A stretch of 64,000 nt of DNA, taken from the NCBI RefSeq assembly GCF_963675165.1, contig NC_087389.1:5006620-5070619 (forward strand). The letters are read 5' to 3'. Below are positions 46,494 through 58,028 of this stretch, one piece after another. A program made the translations under genes and the position numbers. Within the stretch, counting starts at the first letter, position 1. Each line of letters starts with the position of its first letter. Source of the stretch: Halichondria panicea (taxonomy: Eukaryota; Porifera; Demospongiae; Suberitida; Halichondriidae). The notes under the pieces are model-generated. The model worked only from the letters and a program-made list of their open reading frames with translations, did no database searches and had not been told where the DNA came from.

Positions 46494-48274
46494 GAGGACA
46501 CCTGCAATAACTAACTTGTTGCCCAATGACGTTAAACTCGTCTGACTGGTCATACAAATCAACATGTGTTTTGAATGAATTTTAGTGTATTCTGCTAAAT
46601 TCCGTAGTAAATTTTTAAGTTTTCTTCCCACTAATAGATAAAAGGGACCAAAGGGTGGGAGGTGGGGGCATTAGTCCCAAAAGGATATCTCTTACAGAAA
46701 TCTATACTGCATTTTTACACACAGTGCAAGTGCATATAATCCCAGTGCATTAGTGCCATATAATGCAGTGCAATATATGGTTGCTATGATAGTGATGCAA
46801 CATGCCATATTGAGCACTGGATTGCTTTGATCTGCCCACTCACTGGGCAACAACACATTGTTATTAGCAAGGCACTAACAAACGCATATTTTTCTAAGTG
46901 TATGTGTAGTAAGATTTAATTGGAGGAATTCATTCTAGATACTCGAGTGTCTCTATTGCACTATAGCTATAAGCGAGCACGTACTAGAGCTACGTTTGCC
47001 TTTACACTGAGTAGTTGATTGCAGCCCATTATAATTATCATGCTTCATCCTCATCTAGTTGGTCATGCATGAGGAGATAAGTTGCTTGTTCAACATTTAC
47101 AAGTTCAGTAGAATGTTGAAGGGATGCATGCACTGTTCTACTCAGTTCTCCCAACAAAATTAATTTCTTGACAACTATACTTATTTCTCCAACGTGCATA
47201 ATCATAATTATGTAGAAGTGTACTCAATCTCGCATGCAGACCTATTGTCGTTTAAAAAATAATTATATTGCATACATTAATACCTTTCGTTACATTGCTA
47301 ACTGTGACCATAATAATTAGTGGAGCCACCATTAACGACCGGGAACCTAGCTCCGAAGAGCAACCATGCATCCGCTATTTAACGGTCAAAGCTTAGGTCC
47401 GGATTAAAACTACAATGACTCTCAGGAGAACGGCCACCTCTCTACTCCGAGCAAGCAGCTTTGTAGTTACCCATCAGCTTTATAGTAATGGAAAATAACC
47501 AGAATAAGCAGAAAATTATTGCTGAGATACGAAAACCTATTATAGCTGTAGCTCAGCCTTTTCAAAGCTTGTATGAGCTAGAGCAGCAGTTAACACAAGC
47601 TCCAAGATTCATTTGTAGCAGAATTGACTCATAGAGCATATACAACGAAGACCACCTCGTTGCTTGCTTCTCAAATGTCACATTGTCAATGTAAGGCACA
47701 TTTACCATCAAACAAACACATGCATATTTTGGTAATTGTACTATAGTAATTGAGTGTTAAGGGATACTTGAGACAGGCTAGGTATAAGCAAAGTGTCTCT
47801 ATTGCATGCACATGCAGTTCATCTACTTTGAGTCATGTACACTGACTAGATTACAGCCCATCATGCATTCGTGCACATCTAGTTGGTCATGCGTGACTAT
47901 TGCGTAAAGGATTGGGTCTTATATGTCACTTGCATTTCAACACTTGCACACTGTCATTAGAATATCAAATCATGAATGCATGCATGGTTTTCCCCTTTCT
48001 TGTTTGTTAGTAACTCTATAGACTGTAAAGCCTGTAGAGTCTTCCGATCTTGATTGCATGCATGCAAGGCAACTAAAATAGACACTAAAATACTTAGTAA
48101 ATACACACGATCCTTGCCAGAACGCAAGTTCTCGCAATTTTTCTGCTGATTTGGCTCATTCGCAAAGGTTTTTCATCAGCAAAATATTCTAGTAATACAG
48201 TATTTTCGAGTCAGCGAGATAACATAACACTGAGAGCCATGATAATGATGTCTGTGTCAGTTGTGTGCTGTGTT

Positions 48275-48490
48275 TACTGTATAGTGCATGGGTAACTTTC
48301 GGGGGGCAAAATATTTGTGGTTGAAGCAATATTTAGTCACTTTGTGGATAATAATTCCGTGGTTGCTGTTTGCATTGTAAGTAAAGGTAGGCAAGGTCGC
48401 TTCATTTGTAGGTAAAATATTCGTGGTTAGACCTTCAACCACGAAAACCACGAATATTTTGCCCTACGGAAAATTACCCTCTATACGGTA
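48275..48490. repeat. MITE-like copy, CCGTATAG family
   Basis: Left TACTGTATAGTGCATGGGTAA minus the last base, right ttaccctctatacggta, with inner accacgaatattttgcccta arms. TA flanks. Confidence 0.65.
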
Positions 48491-48668
48491 TGTCTATATA
48501 ATTATGTCTTAGTTTTGTCGATAACTATTAATTATAATAATAATGTCAACACTGCAGCATTATTAATCCACGGCTCCACGGGTTATAGTAGTCGGTCACT
48601 GACGGTCAGTCTGTACTCTGAGTCTACCCACATGGATACGAGCACTGTGTTTATACCATGGATAGCCT

Positions 48669-49538
48669 CTATGGTGTGTTTTTGGTGCCAAAATGATAAC
48701 TCGTCATGCAAGCGGTCAAAACAAATTACATGCAAGCGGTATGAATCGTCATGCAAGCGGTCAGAACCAATATGCAAGCAAGCGGTATAAATGAACCAAG
48801 CGGTATCGTCATGCAAGCGGTCAGAACCAATACGCAAGCGGTATCATCATGCAAGCGGTATCGTCATGCAAGTGGTCAGAACCAATATGCAAGCGGTATA
48901 TCATCATGCAAGCGGTACTGTCATGCAAGCGGTCAGAATGAACATGCAAATGGTATAAAATGTTCATGTCTTGAAAGCAATCAGCCCCAGATGTTTTTTA
49001 TTTGAACACTAGGTCATGGGCTGGCGCAAGACTATAGTCAGAACCTGTCACAGGAGTACAAAGGTCAGAGAGCACTGACCTTTGTACTCCTGTGACAGGT
49101 TCTGACCGTGTGCATGCAGGAATGATCTCATTGGCTTAAAGCAGCCATGCTATAATTGTGATGGGCGTAGCCATTATCACAGAAAATGCCCAGAAATGGG
49201 TGTGGCTTAATTTGCCTCCATCTTGAGTGGCAAAGTCACATGATACATTGGCTCTGACCGCTTGCATGTACTGCTTGCATGACGATATACCGCTTGCATG
49301 TTCATTCATACCGCTTGCATATTGGTTCTGACCGCTTGCATGACGATATCGCTTGCATATTCATTCATACCGCTTGCATATTGGTTCTGACTGCTTGCAT
49401 GACGATTCATACCGCTTGCATGTTTGTTTTGACCACTAGCATGACGACTTATCATTTTGGCACTAAAAACACACCATACTGTTGGTTTTGACCACTTGCA
49501 TGACGACTTATCATTTTGGCACTAAAAACACACCATAG
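48669..49538. mobile_element. Foldback element with subrepeat arrays ATGCAAGCGGT
   Basis: Ends CTATGGTGTGTTTTTGG and CTAAAAACACACCATAG. The left arm contains about a dozen spaced copies of ATGCAAGCGGT (48706-48955); the right arm contains about ten inverted copies, ACCGCTTGCAT (49257-49440); the outermost right end is partly duplicated (49434-49484 and 49490-49538). The centre holds a perfect 70-bp palindrome. Modular repeat arms around a loop recall Drosophila FB foldback elements. Confidence 0.8.
49037..49106. repeat. Perfect palindrome, 32-bp arms
   Basis: GTCAGAACCTGTCACAGGAG... pairs with its exact inverse over 32 nt, around the 6-nt loop agagca. It sits at the symmetry centre of the foldback element. 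Confidence 0.9.
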
Positions 49539-51075
49539 TAATCAACTCAAGATAATGTTACTTTACTTAGTCTAGATCAACTGCATGACGGTGCATGCAT
49601 GCAAAGAGACACTTTGATCTGACTCAAGTATTATATACTCCATTGACCTCCACTACAGTACAATTAGAAAACTGGCGTGTGTTTGTTAAATGGTAAATGT
49701 GCCTTTTCAAGTATTTCTAGAATGAATTCCTCCAATTAAATCTTTACTACAGGTACAATTAGGTATTTGTTTGATCGTAAAGTGCCTTGCTTGCTAATGA
49801 CAATACATGTGACATTTGGAAGCCAAAAACTTAAACTTAAAAGCTTATCAATGATAGTATAACCACGTCCTTATGCAAAAAACTGTTTCAAGTCACCAAA
49901 CACTGAGAGTCATGATATAATTCAGTAAATCTGTGTGTTGTGTGTACGTCTATATGTCTTCAATTTTTTGTGGGACTTTTTATAGCACACGTTCAGTTCC
50001 AAACTCACTCAAGAAACGTACGCGTATATTTAGCTCTGATATGTGCCCCGCTAATTAGTCCATGCAGATGCATGCATGCATGCATATACATTTTTTAGAC
50101 ACTTTGCTTGTACCTGAGCTGATATAATTATATAGGGGTTGGTAGATTATGCTCGAGATAATTATGACCTATTATTCTATTCGAGTTAACAGCCTATTTC
50201 TTTTCAAAATGTCGATTATTTTGTTATTAAATAGCCTATTCTTCCAACTCCAAAGCACGACATAATTATATAGGCTCCATGTCGTCACACAAATAACATA
50301 ATTATAACTATAAATAGCCACATCACTCTATTTATTAACACTATAATATAAAAGATCATTAACCAGTACTTCCGTCAGTAGATATAATAGTGATTCGTGC
50401 TGACCTGTATTTCCAATAAGTTAAAAAGGATATTATGCTCAAAATTATGCCAGCATATAATCTATACCAACCTCTATGAGCATCTATTTCTCCAATTTAT
50501 CTATAATTAGCGTTTGTTAGTGATGGTGGTAAAAAAGTGCCAGCTAAAATCACAATGTGACATAATTTTGATCACGAGAAGAAGCCATTTAATGGGAACA
50601 ATATTAATACTGTGGTAAATGTCACGCAAACACTGACGTTGCCACAATAATTATAGTTAATGTGTTTGGCGTGAACATTCTTGAATCCACGCATCATTTT
50701 ACAGTGTATAATTATAGGAGCACGTTGGAGAAATAAGTGTTGGAACATTCTAGATAATGATGTGCGTTAATTTGTTGGGAGTAAGTGGAACATTCATGAG
50801 TATCAACATTCTGCTGAGCACTTAAATACATGTAACTTAAGAACCGATCCGTTTACGCAATAGCCATCCATGCATGCACAGTTAGAATTCCTGCCATACA
50901 AGGTGCTCTGATAGTCTCTCCTTCAGGAAGGGCAGCTGATTCATGAGACTATAGTCTCCTGTCTGCCCACTTAGTCGAGATCACTATAAAATCATGCTCT
51001 TTGAAGCTTTCTTGCATTCTCACAGATTTCAAGACATATTCAATAACAAAGGACAAGAAAAGCCAACAGAACAAA

Positions 51076-52495
51076 ATGAAGTTGCTACTGCTTGTGATTT
51101 GCAGTATGATTTCCACAACACTAGCTGGTCTGATTGACAAAGAGGCTAAACTGGAAACTGTGCTCAAGTGAGTATAAATATATGCCCTGAGATAATATTT
51201 CATTTCAGCAGTCTCATCCACCTTACTGACCATGATTATGCATGAATGCCTCTTTGCTTCGTTTTATCAGTGAAGTTGAGGAGATATTGGAAGACATGAA
51301 AGCTGCTGGTGTGCCTGAACCACTAGGAGACATTCAAAAACTTGAGTCGATGATGAATGAAGTAATGATAGAGGGAGATGTTTCACCAAAACCACTCCAC
51401 AAACAAGACTCACAAGGGTATATATAGGGCCAGATTTCAAAATTGATCGTTCATCATAATTATGTTATCTGCTCTATATTCATGCAGGAGTCCTGCCATG
51501 GAGGAGATGTTACTTCACACTGAAAACATTGACGAGGCAACTGCCGAAGTGGAAGCTGCGGTGGCCACATTCTACTCCAACTTGGTCACAACCTCTTGGT
51601 TGCAAAAGTTCTCTCTCATGCAGCCAATCAGAATAGCTTCAGTCAAGCTTCAGTCCATATTCCGAGCTCAGCATCAGCGGAAACTTTGAGCCATGCTAGT
51701 GCCTACTGGATGGCACGAGAAGATGAGCTGAAACCACAACCAACGGTTCAAAAGTGGACAGAAAGGACGGCTCCAATGGTCTTTGAACGAGAAGCTTCAG
51801 ACGAAGGTTTTCGGGGAGCTTCACCCTACCGCCCAACCATGACTGGGAAGATTGCTGTTGGTATTATGATTGTTTCCGGCCCTGGTAGCTTAGCAATAAG
51901 CAGTAATGATAAAGTCAAGATTAAAAGTGAATGCCAAGCAGGGCTTAAATTCTGGTCAAAAGAGGCTAAGAAAGAGGGGGTTAGTTTGTCGTTTGCGTTG
52001 TATTATGAGATGATAACAATCAATGCTTCCAACCCAACCTCTTGCTCGAGCTTTAGAGCTTGCGAAAATGTGTTTACTGATCCTATACTCCAAGCTCTAG
52101 GTTTTTCAACTGGTTGGGCTGGAAGGAACCAATTAGCACAACATATCAAAGGTGCTGCTGATGGTGCTTTCGTTACTTTCTTCTCTAAGTACAGGCAAAG
52201 CCATGTCGCGTATGCCTATTATAGTGGTGGACCTGTATACATACAGTACGATTTGAGTGTTTACCCTACGTTTAACAGGGTTTTCGCTCATGAAACTGGA
52301 CATATTTTTAACGCTCGTGACGAATATTACGGAACTTGTAACTGCAACAAACTGTATGGCAAGGGAAGCTGCACAGCTAAAAATTCCAACTGCTATTCCT
52401 GCACTTCTTCTCAAACTGACTGCATTATGCTACACGCTGATCCCAATGAGGGCAACCTTTGCAAGTACACCAAAAAGCACGTGGGTTGGTGTTAA
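51076..52495 (+). CDS. Secreted zinc metalloprotease-like protein (HETGH motif)
   Basis: Exon 51076-51167 starts MKLLLLVICSMISTTLAGLI, a clear signal peptide; the ATG is preceded by acaaa. Exon 51271-51417 and the start of exon 51488-52495 encode an acidic, helical propeptide-like region. The rest of the last exon encodes a domain with HETGHIFNARDEY near 52290: the HExxH zinc motif with a downstream Asp/Glu as in zincin-type proteases seen in microbes and invertebrates. It continues with a Cys-rich stretch (GTCNCN, NCYSCTSSQTDCIM) and ends TAA after VGWC. Between about 51585 and 51600 the reading frame shifts by one nucleotide with no plausible intron; this is a mutation, an assembly error or undetected splicing. 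Role inferred: extracellular proteolysis. The catalytic domain lies in one exon. Confidence 0.65.
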
Positions 52496-53493
52496 GAGAC
52501 TTACAAAGAATATACTGATGGACTGCACTCGTTACGGACTTGACCTTATCCTATAAATTAATTATAGTGTATAGTTTAGCTATACAATTATAAATACAGC
52601 TATATAGTACACTAGATCGAATTGTTTAATGTGATTAGTTTTGTAGCGATATCAAGGACATATAATTATACGAACATAATTATAGGCATTTGTGATAATT
52701 ATTATGCTTATACGAATGGCCGGGGAAAGCATCAAAAAGCGTGCATGGAAACAAGAAAGCAGGAGAGCCATATAACCTCGAATCCAACCTCGACGTCGTA
52801 TGAGAAAGGAAAGTCTGCATGGTATTCACTGTTAGCGCATACATGCGCTCAATCACCTAAATTATCTTGGTTGACCGACATACTATATACATGTATAGTT
52901 ATTGCCCAGTCCTCGGACATTATGTTGCTCCAGTGCAATATATGGCATGTTGCATGAGGGCGCCTGCAATAACTAACTGGTTGCCCAATGATGTTAAACT
53001 CGTCTGATAGGTCATATAAGTCGTAATAAAAGACATGTGTTTTGAATGAATTTTAGTGTATTCATTAGTTTTGCTGAATTCCATAGTAAATTTTTAGGTT
53101 TTCTTCCAACTTCTAGTGCTAAAAGTAGTAGCCTATAAAATTGCGCTATTTTCATATTTCACGTGTTTCATCTTTCATTAATCTATGGTCTGACTGACCA
53201 TTGATAGTAGAGGGAGAGGGATTGGAAACGCCTATGATTACGGCAAACAACTGCGTTGCACCTGCTCTGTAAATTATCGTATACTACTACACTCACAACA
53301 AATAACAGATGGCAGTCAGAGCAGCTATTCTGGAGGACGAGGAATTCCTATAGTCTTAATTCCTATTGGACACTCCAAGGTTGAAAGATCAAAAGAAACT
53401 GAGGAGAAGATGAAGAAAACGATATAGATATACAGTCATGTATGTATATATACTGTTACGTATGTTCAGACATTAATTAATTAATCGATCCCC
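52496..53493. other. Intergenic, repeat remnants
   Basis: Contains the element end shared with 46467 onward (52921-53100) and a half-end of the CATAGATAG family (about 53205-53245). I see no exon. Confidence 0.5.
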
Positions 53494-53514
53494 CCCCCCC
53501 ACACACACACACAG

Positions 53515-54490
53515 GATGATATTCTGTCAACAGTGCACTTCACAAAGCACCCAGCTGCCCTCTAGTTGGGCGGAGCCCGACCGTCCCTGACGGGAGGTCG
53601 GGTTGCAAGCCTATCTGGGATTTGTTCTAGCGCCACTATAGTGGCGCCCTATCAGATTGCAGCATTTTTCACGTGGCTTGGTTACACTTCCGCTTGCATC
53701 TAGTTGCAAAACCGCATGCAGTATTAATAATAATTATCATTGAACACACCAGAATAGGTGTACATAATTATTATATTACATGTATAGTAATAGTATAGTA
53801 CTATAGCTATAGTGCAAGAATAGTTAGTCCAACTTAAAGTCAATCGCAGCAGATAGAGTTAATTATCATTGATGTATCTTCACGCGAGTTGAATGAAATG
53901 CAGCCAAGCCTGACATCCCGAACAAAGTCCGCACAAACCATGTCGTCACTGCTATAAACTTTTATAAAATTCCGTTTGATCAGGTTGTTAGCCCCGACTG
54001 CTGTGAATGCATGGCTAGACGCCCACGAGAAAACCGATCTAATGAGGGTGGATTTCGATGCTAAAGCACGTGAAATGAAGTTAGAAAAAAGATCTGGTAT
54101 TCTATTAAACAAACTCTGAACTCCAGCAACACAGTGGAGAATTCTTGTGTGACATTGACGAGGCAATCTCCAAATTTTCCTCAAAATATTGTTAAAAGCG
54201 GTTTCAAGAGCACGAATTTTCTTACTGTCAATTCTCCACAAAACACAACCATATAGTGAGAGGCTTGCTGTGCCATCCTGTGGTTTACACGTCATCAAGT
54301 CGGTTAACACCCACTTGAGAATAATAATATTCATAGCAGTACTACATAATGTGCAGAACAAATTCCAGATAGGCTTGCAACCCGACCTCCCGTCAGGGAC
54401 GGTCGGGCTCCGCCCAACTAGCTGCCCTCCTGAGTCAAAAAAGTTGGTCAGAGTCTGTGACAGCTGCTACACATTATTTTCTTCATTTTA
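53515..54490 (+). pseudogene. FYVE zinc-finger exon fragment, interrupted by an element
   Basis: After a (CA)n acceptor (53514) the sequence reads MIFCQQCTSQSTQLPS, and after the inserted element it resumes with ESKKLVRVCDSCYTLFSS. Together these are the second half of a FYVE finger (C-x2-C ... R-V-C-x2-C-Y), most like Hrs/HGS-type proteins. Frames before and after differ even with the insertion ignored, and no flanking gene is visible. A FYVE finger binds PI3P on endosomes; this fragment is not functional. Confidence 0.6.
53563..54420 (-). mobile_element. Inverted-repeat element TAGTTGGGCGGAGCCC with 9-bp TSD, carrying a retroposon fragment
   Basis: Arms of about 55 bp: TAGTTGGGCGGAGCCCGACC... 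and inverse ...GGTCGGGCTCCGCCCAACTA. GCTGCCCTC flanks both sides exactly (53554-53562, 54421-54429). Each arm has its own hairpin (cccgacc..ggtcggg). The interior encodes on the minus strand (54361-53840) a 173-residue open frame with SLYGCVLWRID, ALETAFNNILRKIWRLPRQC: the C-terminal region of a non-LTR retroposon reverse transcriptase. The frame is open but lacks the catalytic domain. Confidence 0.8.
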
Positions 54491-55181
54491 GCTAAACTCC
54501 GTTTTTACTATAAACTGAACATAATTTCCACACTTTATTCGTTTCTTAAAACAGCAAATGAAGTACAAATATTTATTGTGGAAGACGAGCCCCACCTATC
54601 CAAGTTGGGGAATTCCCTTACATTGAACAACAAACTAAACAAGTTTATTCTGAGCCACTGAGACCAGTTGGTAAGCCAGTAAATTAGACAGAGAATTAGA
54701 ACTTGAAGTGATTATAAATTATATGCATGTCCATGATACCTCTTTAGCTATAGTCTATAATTTATAAATTTATAGCGTATGTTTCTATACCAGCATGTAT
54801 TAGTCTTGCAAGCCAGACGTTACATCCCTCTTTATGGGCCTGGGTCCACGAGACTATAGGCATGTATATAAATATCAAATCTTGTGTACGGAATGTGTCC
54901 TTTGCTGTCATTCTACAATTAACCTTGCTCAGTAGAGAGACAATTAATGACTGCGATACCTGTGATCTGAACCATAGAGGTATATATAATTATTCGTACA
55001 GCTCAGGATAGTGACTTTGAACCTATTGCATGCAGTTGTAGTTTTAATGTTTGTATGATGCTCTTCTATACCGGCTATACGATATATGTACTGTACAAAA
55101 ACCCGGTATAATTGCTTTGTACATGGATGTAGCGCACTTGAGATATCCGGAATAATTAGAACAAGCATGCAGCTGCATGCG

Positions 55182-56400
55182 AGTTAGCCTCTCCCAAGCC
55201 GTTATAGAAAGAAGTTGAAAAATATGGTCTGACATTGATTGTATATGGGCGTGACAGGAACTGGAAACAAATGCATCACATTTTGATATGTTATAGTTGT
55301 GACACATGCACGGGATATAATTATTGGCTCAGCAGTGACTTAGGCCCGAGGGCCGCAGGCCTCGAGGGCAAAGGCACTACCGTAATTGATGTAATTACAG
55401 TGCCACGTCAGCATCAGCATAATTTTTTAGGTCCTAAAAAAGCACCAACCGTTGCTGGAATTATTTTTTCTGGCGCTTATAAAAAGGCTTGTTTTAAGAC
55501 ATCAAGACAATCATTCTGCATCTTTGACTTCCTTCACTTCTAAACAGTTGTCTAACCCATAGCTACAGTCACTGAATGTTGTTCACGAGTCACTCAGCTC
55601 TCAACGAATGCAGCTAGCAAGTGAAACTGAGCTAGACCATGCCCATTTTCTCTACAAATTCTATACTAGCTGTAGAACATAAGCGCCACCAGCTTGGGCT
55701 GAACGCAATTTTTTGTGTTCTATAGATGCGCCACTCAGAAGTGGAATTAATTATTTTCTGGCGCTGTAATTACATCAATTACGGTACTGAGCCAATATAT
55801 CCAATGTGCGCACGAGTGAGCTGTGTAACAACTGATTTGTTGCATTCCTTGTTGCATTCCTTTCCGTGTACGCATCACTCTTTTTATAGGACATCTAGTT
55901 TCAACTACTTGTGATCGGCTGCGGAATGCACCAGACACATGAGAAACGTTTTCTGCCTACCACTGAATCTGTTAACAGTGTTATACTATAAAAGGGATCG
56001 TTTCAGGTTACTGGGTGGAGGGCAGTCTTTACATAACTTCAGCCATACTATGCCAGTATCTAGTTAGTGGCACAGTTCACTGTTTGACCTGTGCCATATG
56101 GTAGATATTGGCACAGTGTTTCCTTTGATCTGCCCACTTAAAATGCAACAATTCCCTGTATAATAATTTAGCTTCGTATAATTATGCTCTCAAGTACTGC
56201 CCCTTGCACAAGCTAGTAGGACTAACACTGCCGGCCCTTGTCGACATACAGGTGTGTTGTTTTTGCAAAATCTCTCTGTTTTATTTTTTGGTTCCTATAA
56301 CCATGCACGCCAGATACAATCAATACCAGGCCTATATAGTTGGCGTCCTAGCTAGCATTGTTTTAGAGACAACGAGGCTGGGAAAGCAGCTATATGCAAG
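55182..56400. mobile_element. Degenerate inverted-repeat element with a nested insertion
   Basis: The left end region has ttagcctctcccaagccgtt and tctgacattgattgtatatg; the right region has the inverse (gatacaatcaataccaggcc, acgaggctgggaaagc). This resembles the element at 39219-40000, with degraded termini. Nested inside, 55325-55800 has its own inverted ends (ggctcagcagtgac... with ...tactgagcc; accgtaattgatgtaattac and inverse). Confidence 0.55.
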
Positions 56401-56468
56401 CAAGCTAGCTAAGTTTAATAGAACAGTGTGTGACTGAATAGTACACTAACAACTACTCCACTCTTGTT

Positions 56469-57149
56469 CAGGGCCGTAAGAAGATTTTTTAGGTGGGGGG
56501 TAGAAAAAAGGAATAGACCCTCTCCTTGTGACACAGGGTGTGGGTCCGGGAGGGGGGAGTTCTCCCTCCCGTCCCGCCAGAGGCAAACTTTTTACATTTT
56601 GTATGTTCTCAGAGATAAACAGGAGAAAGATACATAAATGAAATAATCTTCATATGAGAGCTATAGCAAAATATTTTATTCAACGTGGAAGCAAAGTCAC
56701 GAGCAACTGCTTCAAAGTCAAGCGAATCAATTAGCAACTTGTGTATATAAAGTAAGAATTAGACGCTGGGGATTCATCGAGCTTCGTAAGAAGAAGGTCC
56801 TATACTTTCTTCATCATGGGCAGGCTGAGGTACTGAAGAGAAAAAAGAATGAATATTGAGCTTTAGCTATAATTATATCAATTTCAGCTGCATGTGGATT
56901 AACTTACTTTAGTTACTGTACAGTGTTGTTGCAACAAACCATGCACATGCATTTAATCAATGTGGTTAGATTATAAAAGGCACTAAATAAATTATAATAT
57001 CAGGACTGTGATCTGCTGGACTCTGCAGAGGAGCCCCACTACTGCCCCACCCCATTTTATGCACTGTCTGAAAACCAGGGGGGCTCTGCCCCCCTGGTTT
57101 TCAGAGTGGGGGAGTTGCCCCCCCAGTCCCCCTGGTTCTTACGGCCCTG
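56469..57149. mobile_element. Inverted-repeat element CAGGGCCGTAAGAA
   Basis: CAGGGCCGTAAGAA at the left and TTCTTACGGCCCTG at the right, flanked on both sides by TTGTT (56464-56468, 57150-57154). The interior is G/C-skewed with a 37-nt hairpin at 57068-57104. hAT-like terminal bases, but the TSD is only 5 bp, so the superfamily is uncertain. Confidence 0.65.
57068..57104. repeat. Perfect hairpin ctgaaaaccagggggg
   Basis: 16-nt arms (57068-57083, 57089-57104) around the loop ctctg, inside the 56469-57149 element. Confidence 0.9.
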
Positions 57150-57414
57150 TTGTTGGCTATGTTGCTTGGAATGTATCTTATAACTTTTCATATAATTATG
57201 TTTAAAGCACCAGAGTGTTCGCTGAAATATTCGAATCATACCACACTTACGTCACCTCTCATTGGTCAACATACAGCTATAGGTAATATAAAACATACAG
57301 CCACACGGCATGCACAGATTTCAAGAACTTGTCGTGGATTGAATTGTTGCTAGGGGGAGGTCCTTTTATAGTGTTTTGGTCGTAATGGTATAAGTCAGAT
57401 ATACTACACATACG

Positions 57415-57826
57415 AGGAGGATATATATGCACCCCATATATCCTCCTCGTGGGTGCGGCATATCCTCCTCGTAGGTGCGGAATATCCTCCTGGTGGGTGC
57501 GGTATATCCTCCTGGTGGGTGCGGTATATCCTCCTCGCGTAGGTGCAGCATATCCTCCTGGTGGGTGCAGTGCGGTATATCCTCCTCGTAGGTGCGGTAT
57601 ATCCTCCTCGTAGGTGTGGTATATCCTCCTCGTAGGTGTGGTATATCCTCCTCGTAGGTGCGGTATATCCTCCTCGTAGGTGTGGTATATCCTCCTCGTA
57701 GGTGCAGTATATCCTCCTCGTAGGTGCAGTATATCCTCCTCGTAGGTGTGGTATATCCTCCTCGTAGGTGCAGTATATCCTCCTCGTAGGTGCGGCATAT
57801 TCTCTTCGTAGGTGTGGCATATCCTA
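57415..57826. repeat. 22-bp minisatellite
   Basis: About 18 tandem copies of a 22-nt unit (tatatcctcctcgtaggtg plus cgg or tgg), degenerating at the left end where cctggtgggtg variants occur. Because 22 is not a multiple of 3, all frames cycle. On the minus strand two long frames stay open with a repeating RIYHTYEEDIPHLRGGY-type peptide. Confidence 0.9.
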
Positions 57827-58028
57827 TACTGTGTCAGATAAAGGTAATCAAATCTCAATTTTCTATCCTCTGCTAGGTTGTTGCTGCTTTTATTACATCA
57901 TCTCAGGTCACTTCCGACTACGCTCTTGAAATTACAAACATTTCGTATTTGCTGTAAACAATTCCTAAATTGATCAAAACATGGATAAATTCATTACTAG
58001 CATTCGCTAGAAATACATAGAAAGACTC

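Larger units (their letters stand above)
38761..51075. other. Gene-poor region dense in inverted-repeat elements
   Basis: I found no intact gene here. Contents listed separately: TAGCCTCG elements (39219-40000, 42759-42820, 43948-44546), a CATAGATAG element (41057-42615) inside larger inverted arms, hairpins, and the foldback element 48669-49538. Fragments around 43640-43870 have short coding-like stretches in shifting frames that I could not identify. Confidence 0.6.

Noticed and set aside
48700-48960. CRISPR-like array of ATGCAAGCGGT
   Set aside because: The repeat is only 11 nt, spacers are short and repetitive, and an inverted copy of the array lies in the other arm of a foldback element.
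48515-49005. Cys-Lys-Arg-Ser rich open frames
   Set aside because: They result from the ATGCAAGCGGT array of the foldback element and show no domain.
53840-54361. Host gene on the minus strand
   Set aside because: YGCVLWRID and FNNILRKIWRLP motifs identify the tail of a non-LTR retroposon protein, and it lies wholly inside an inverted-repeat element.
57415-57826. CRISPR-like array
   Set aside because: Units are contiguous without unique spacers, and the context is eukaryotic.
57277-57858. 193-residue minus-strand frame with repeated peptide
   Set aside because: It is the 22-bp minisatellite read through; all frames are open for the same reason.
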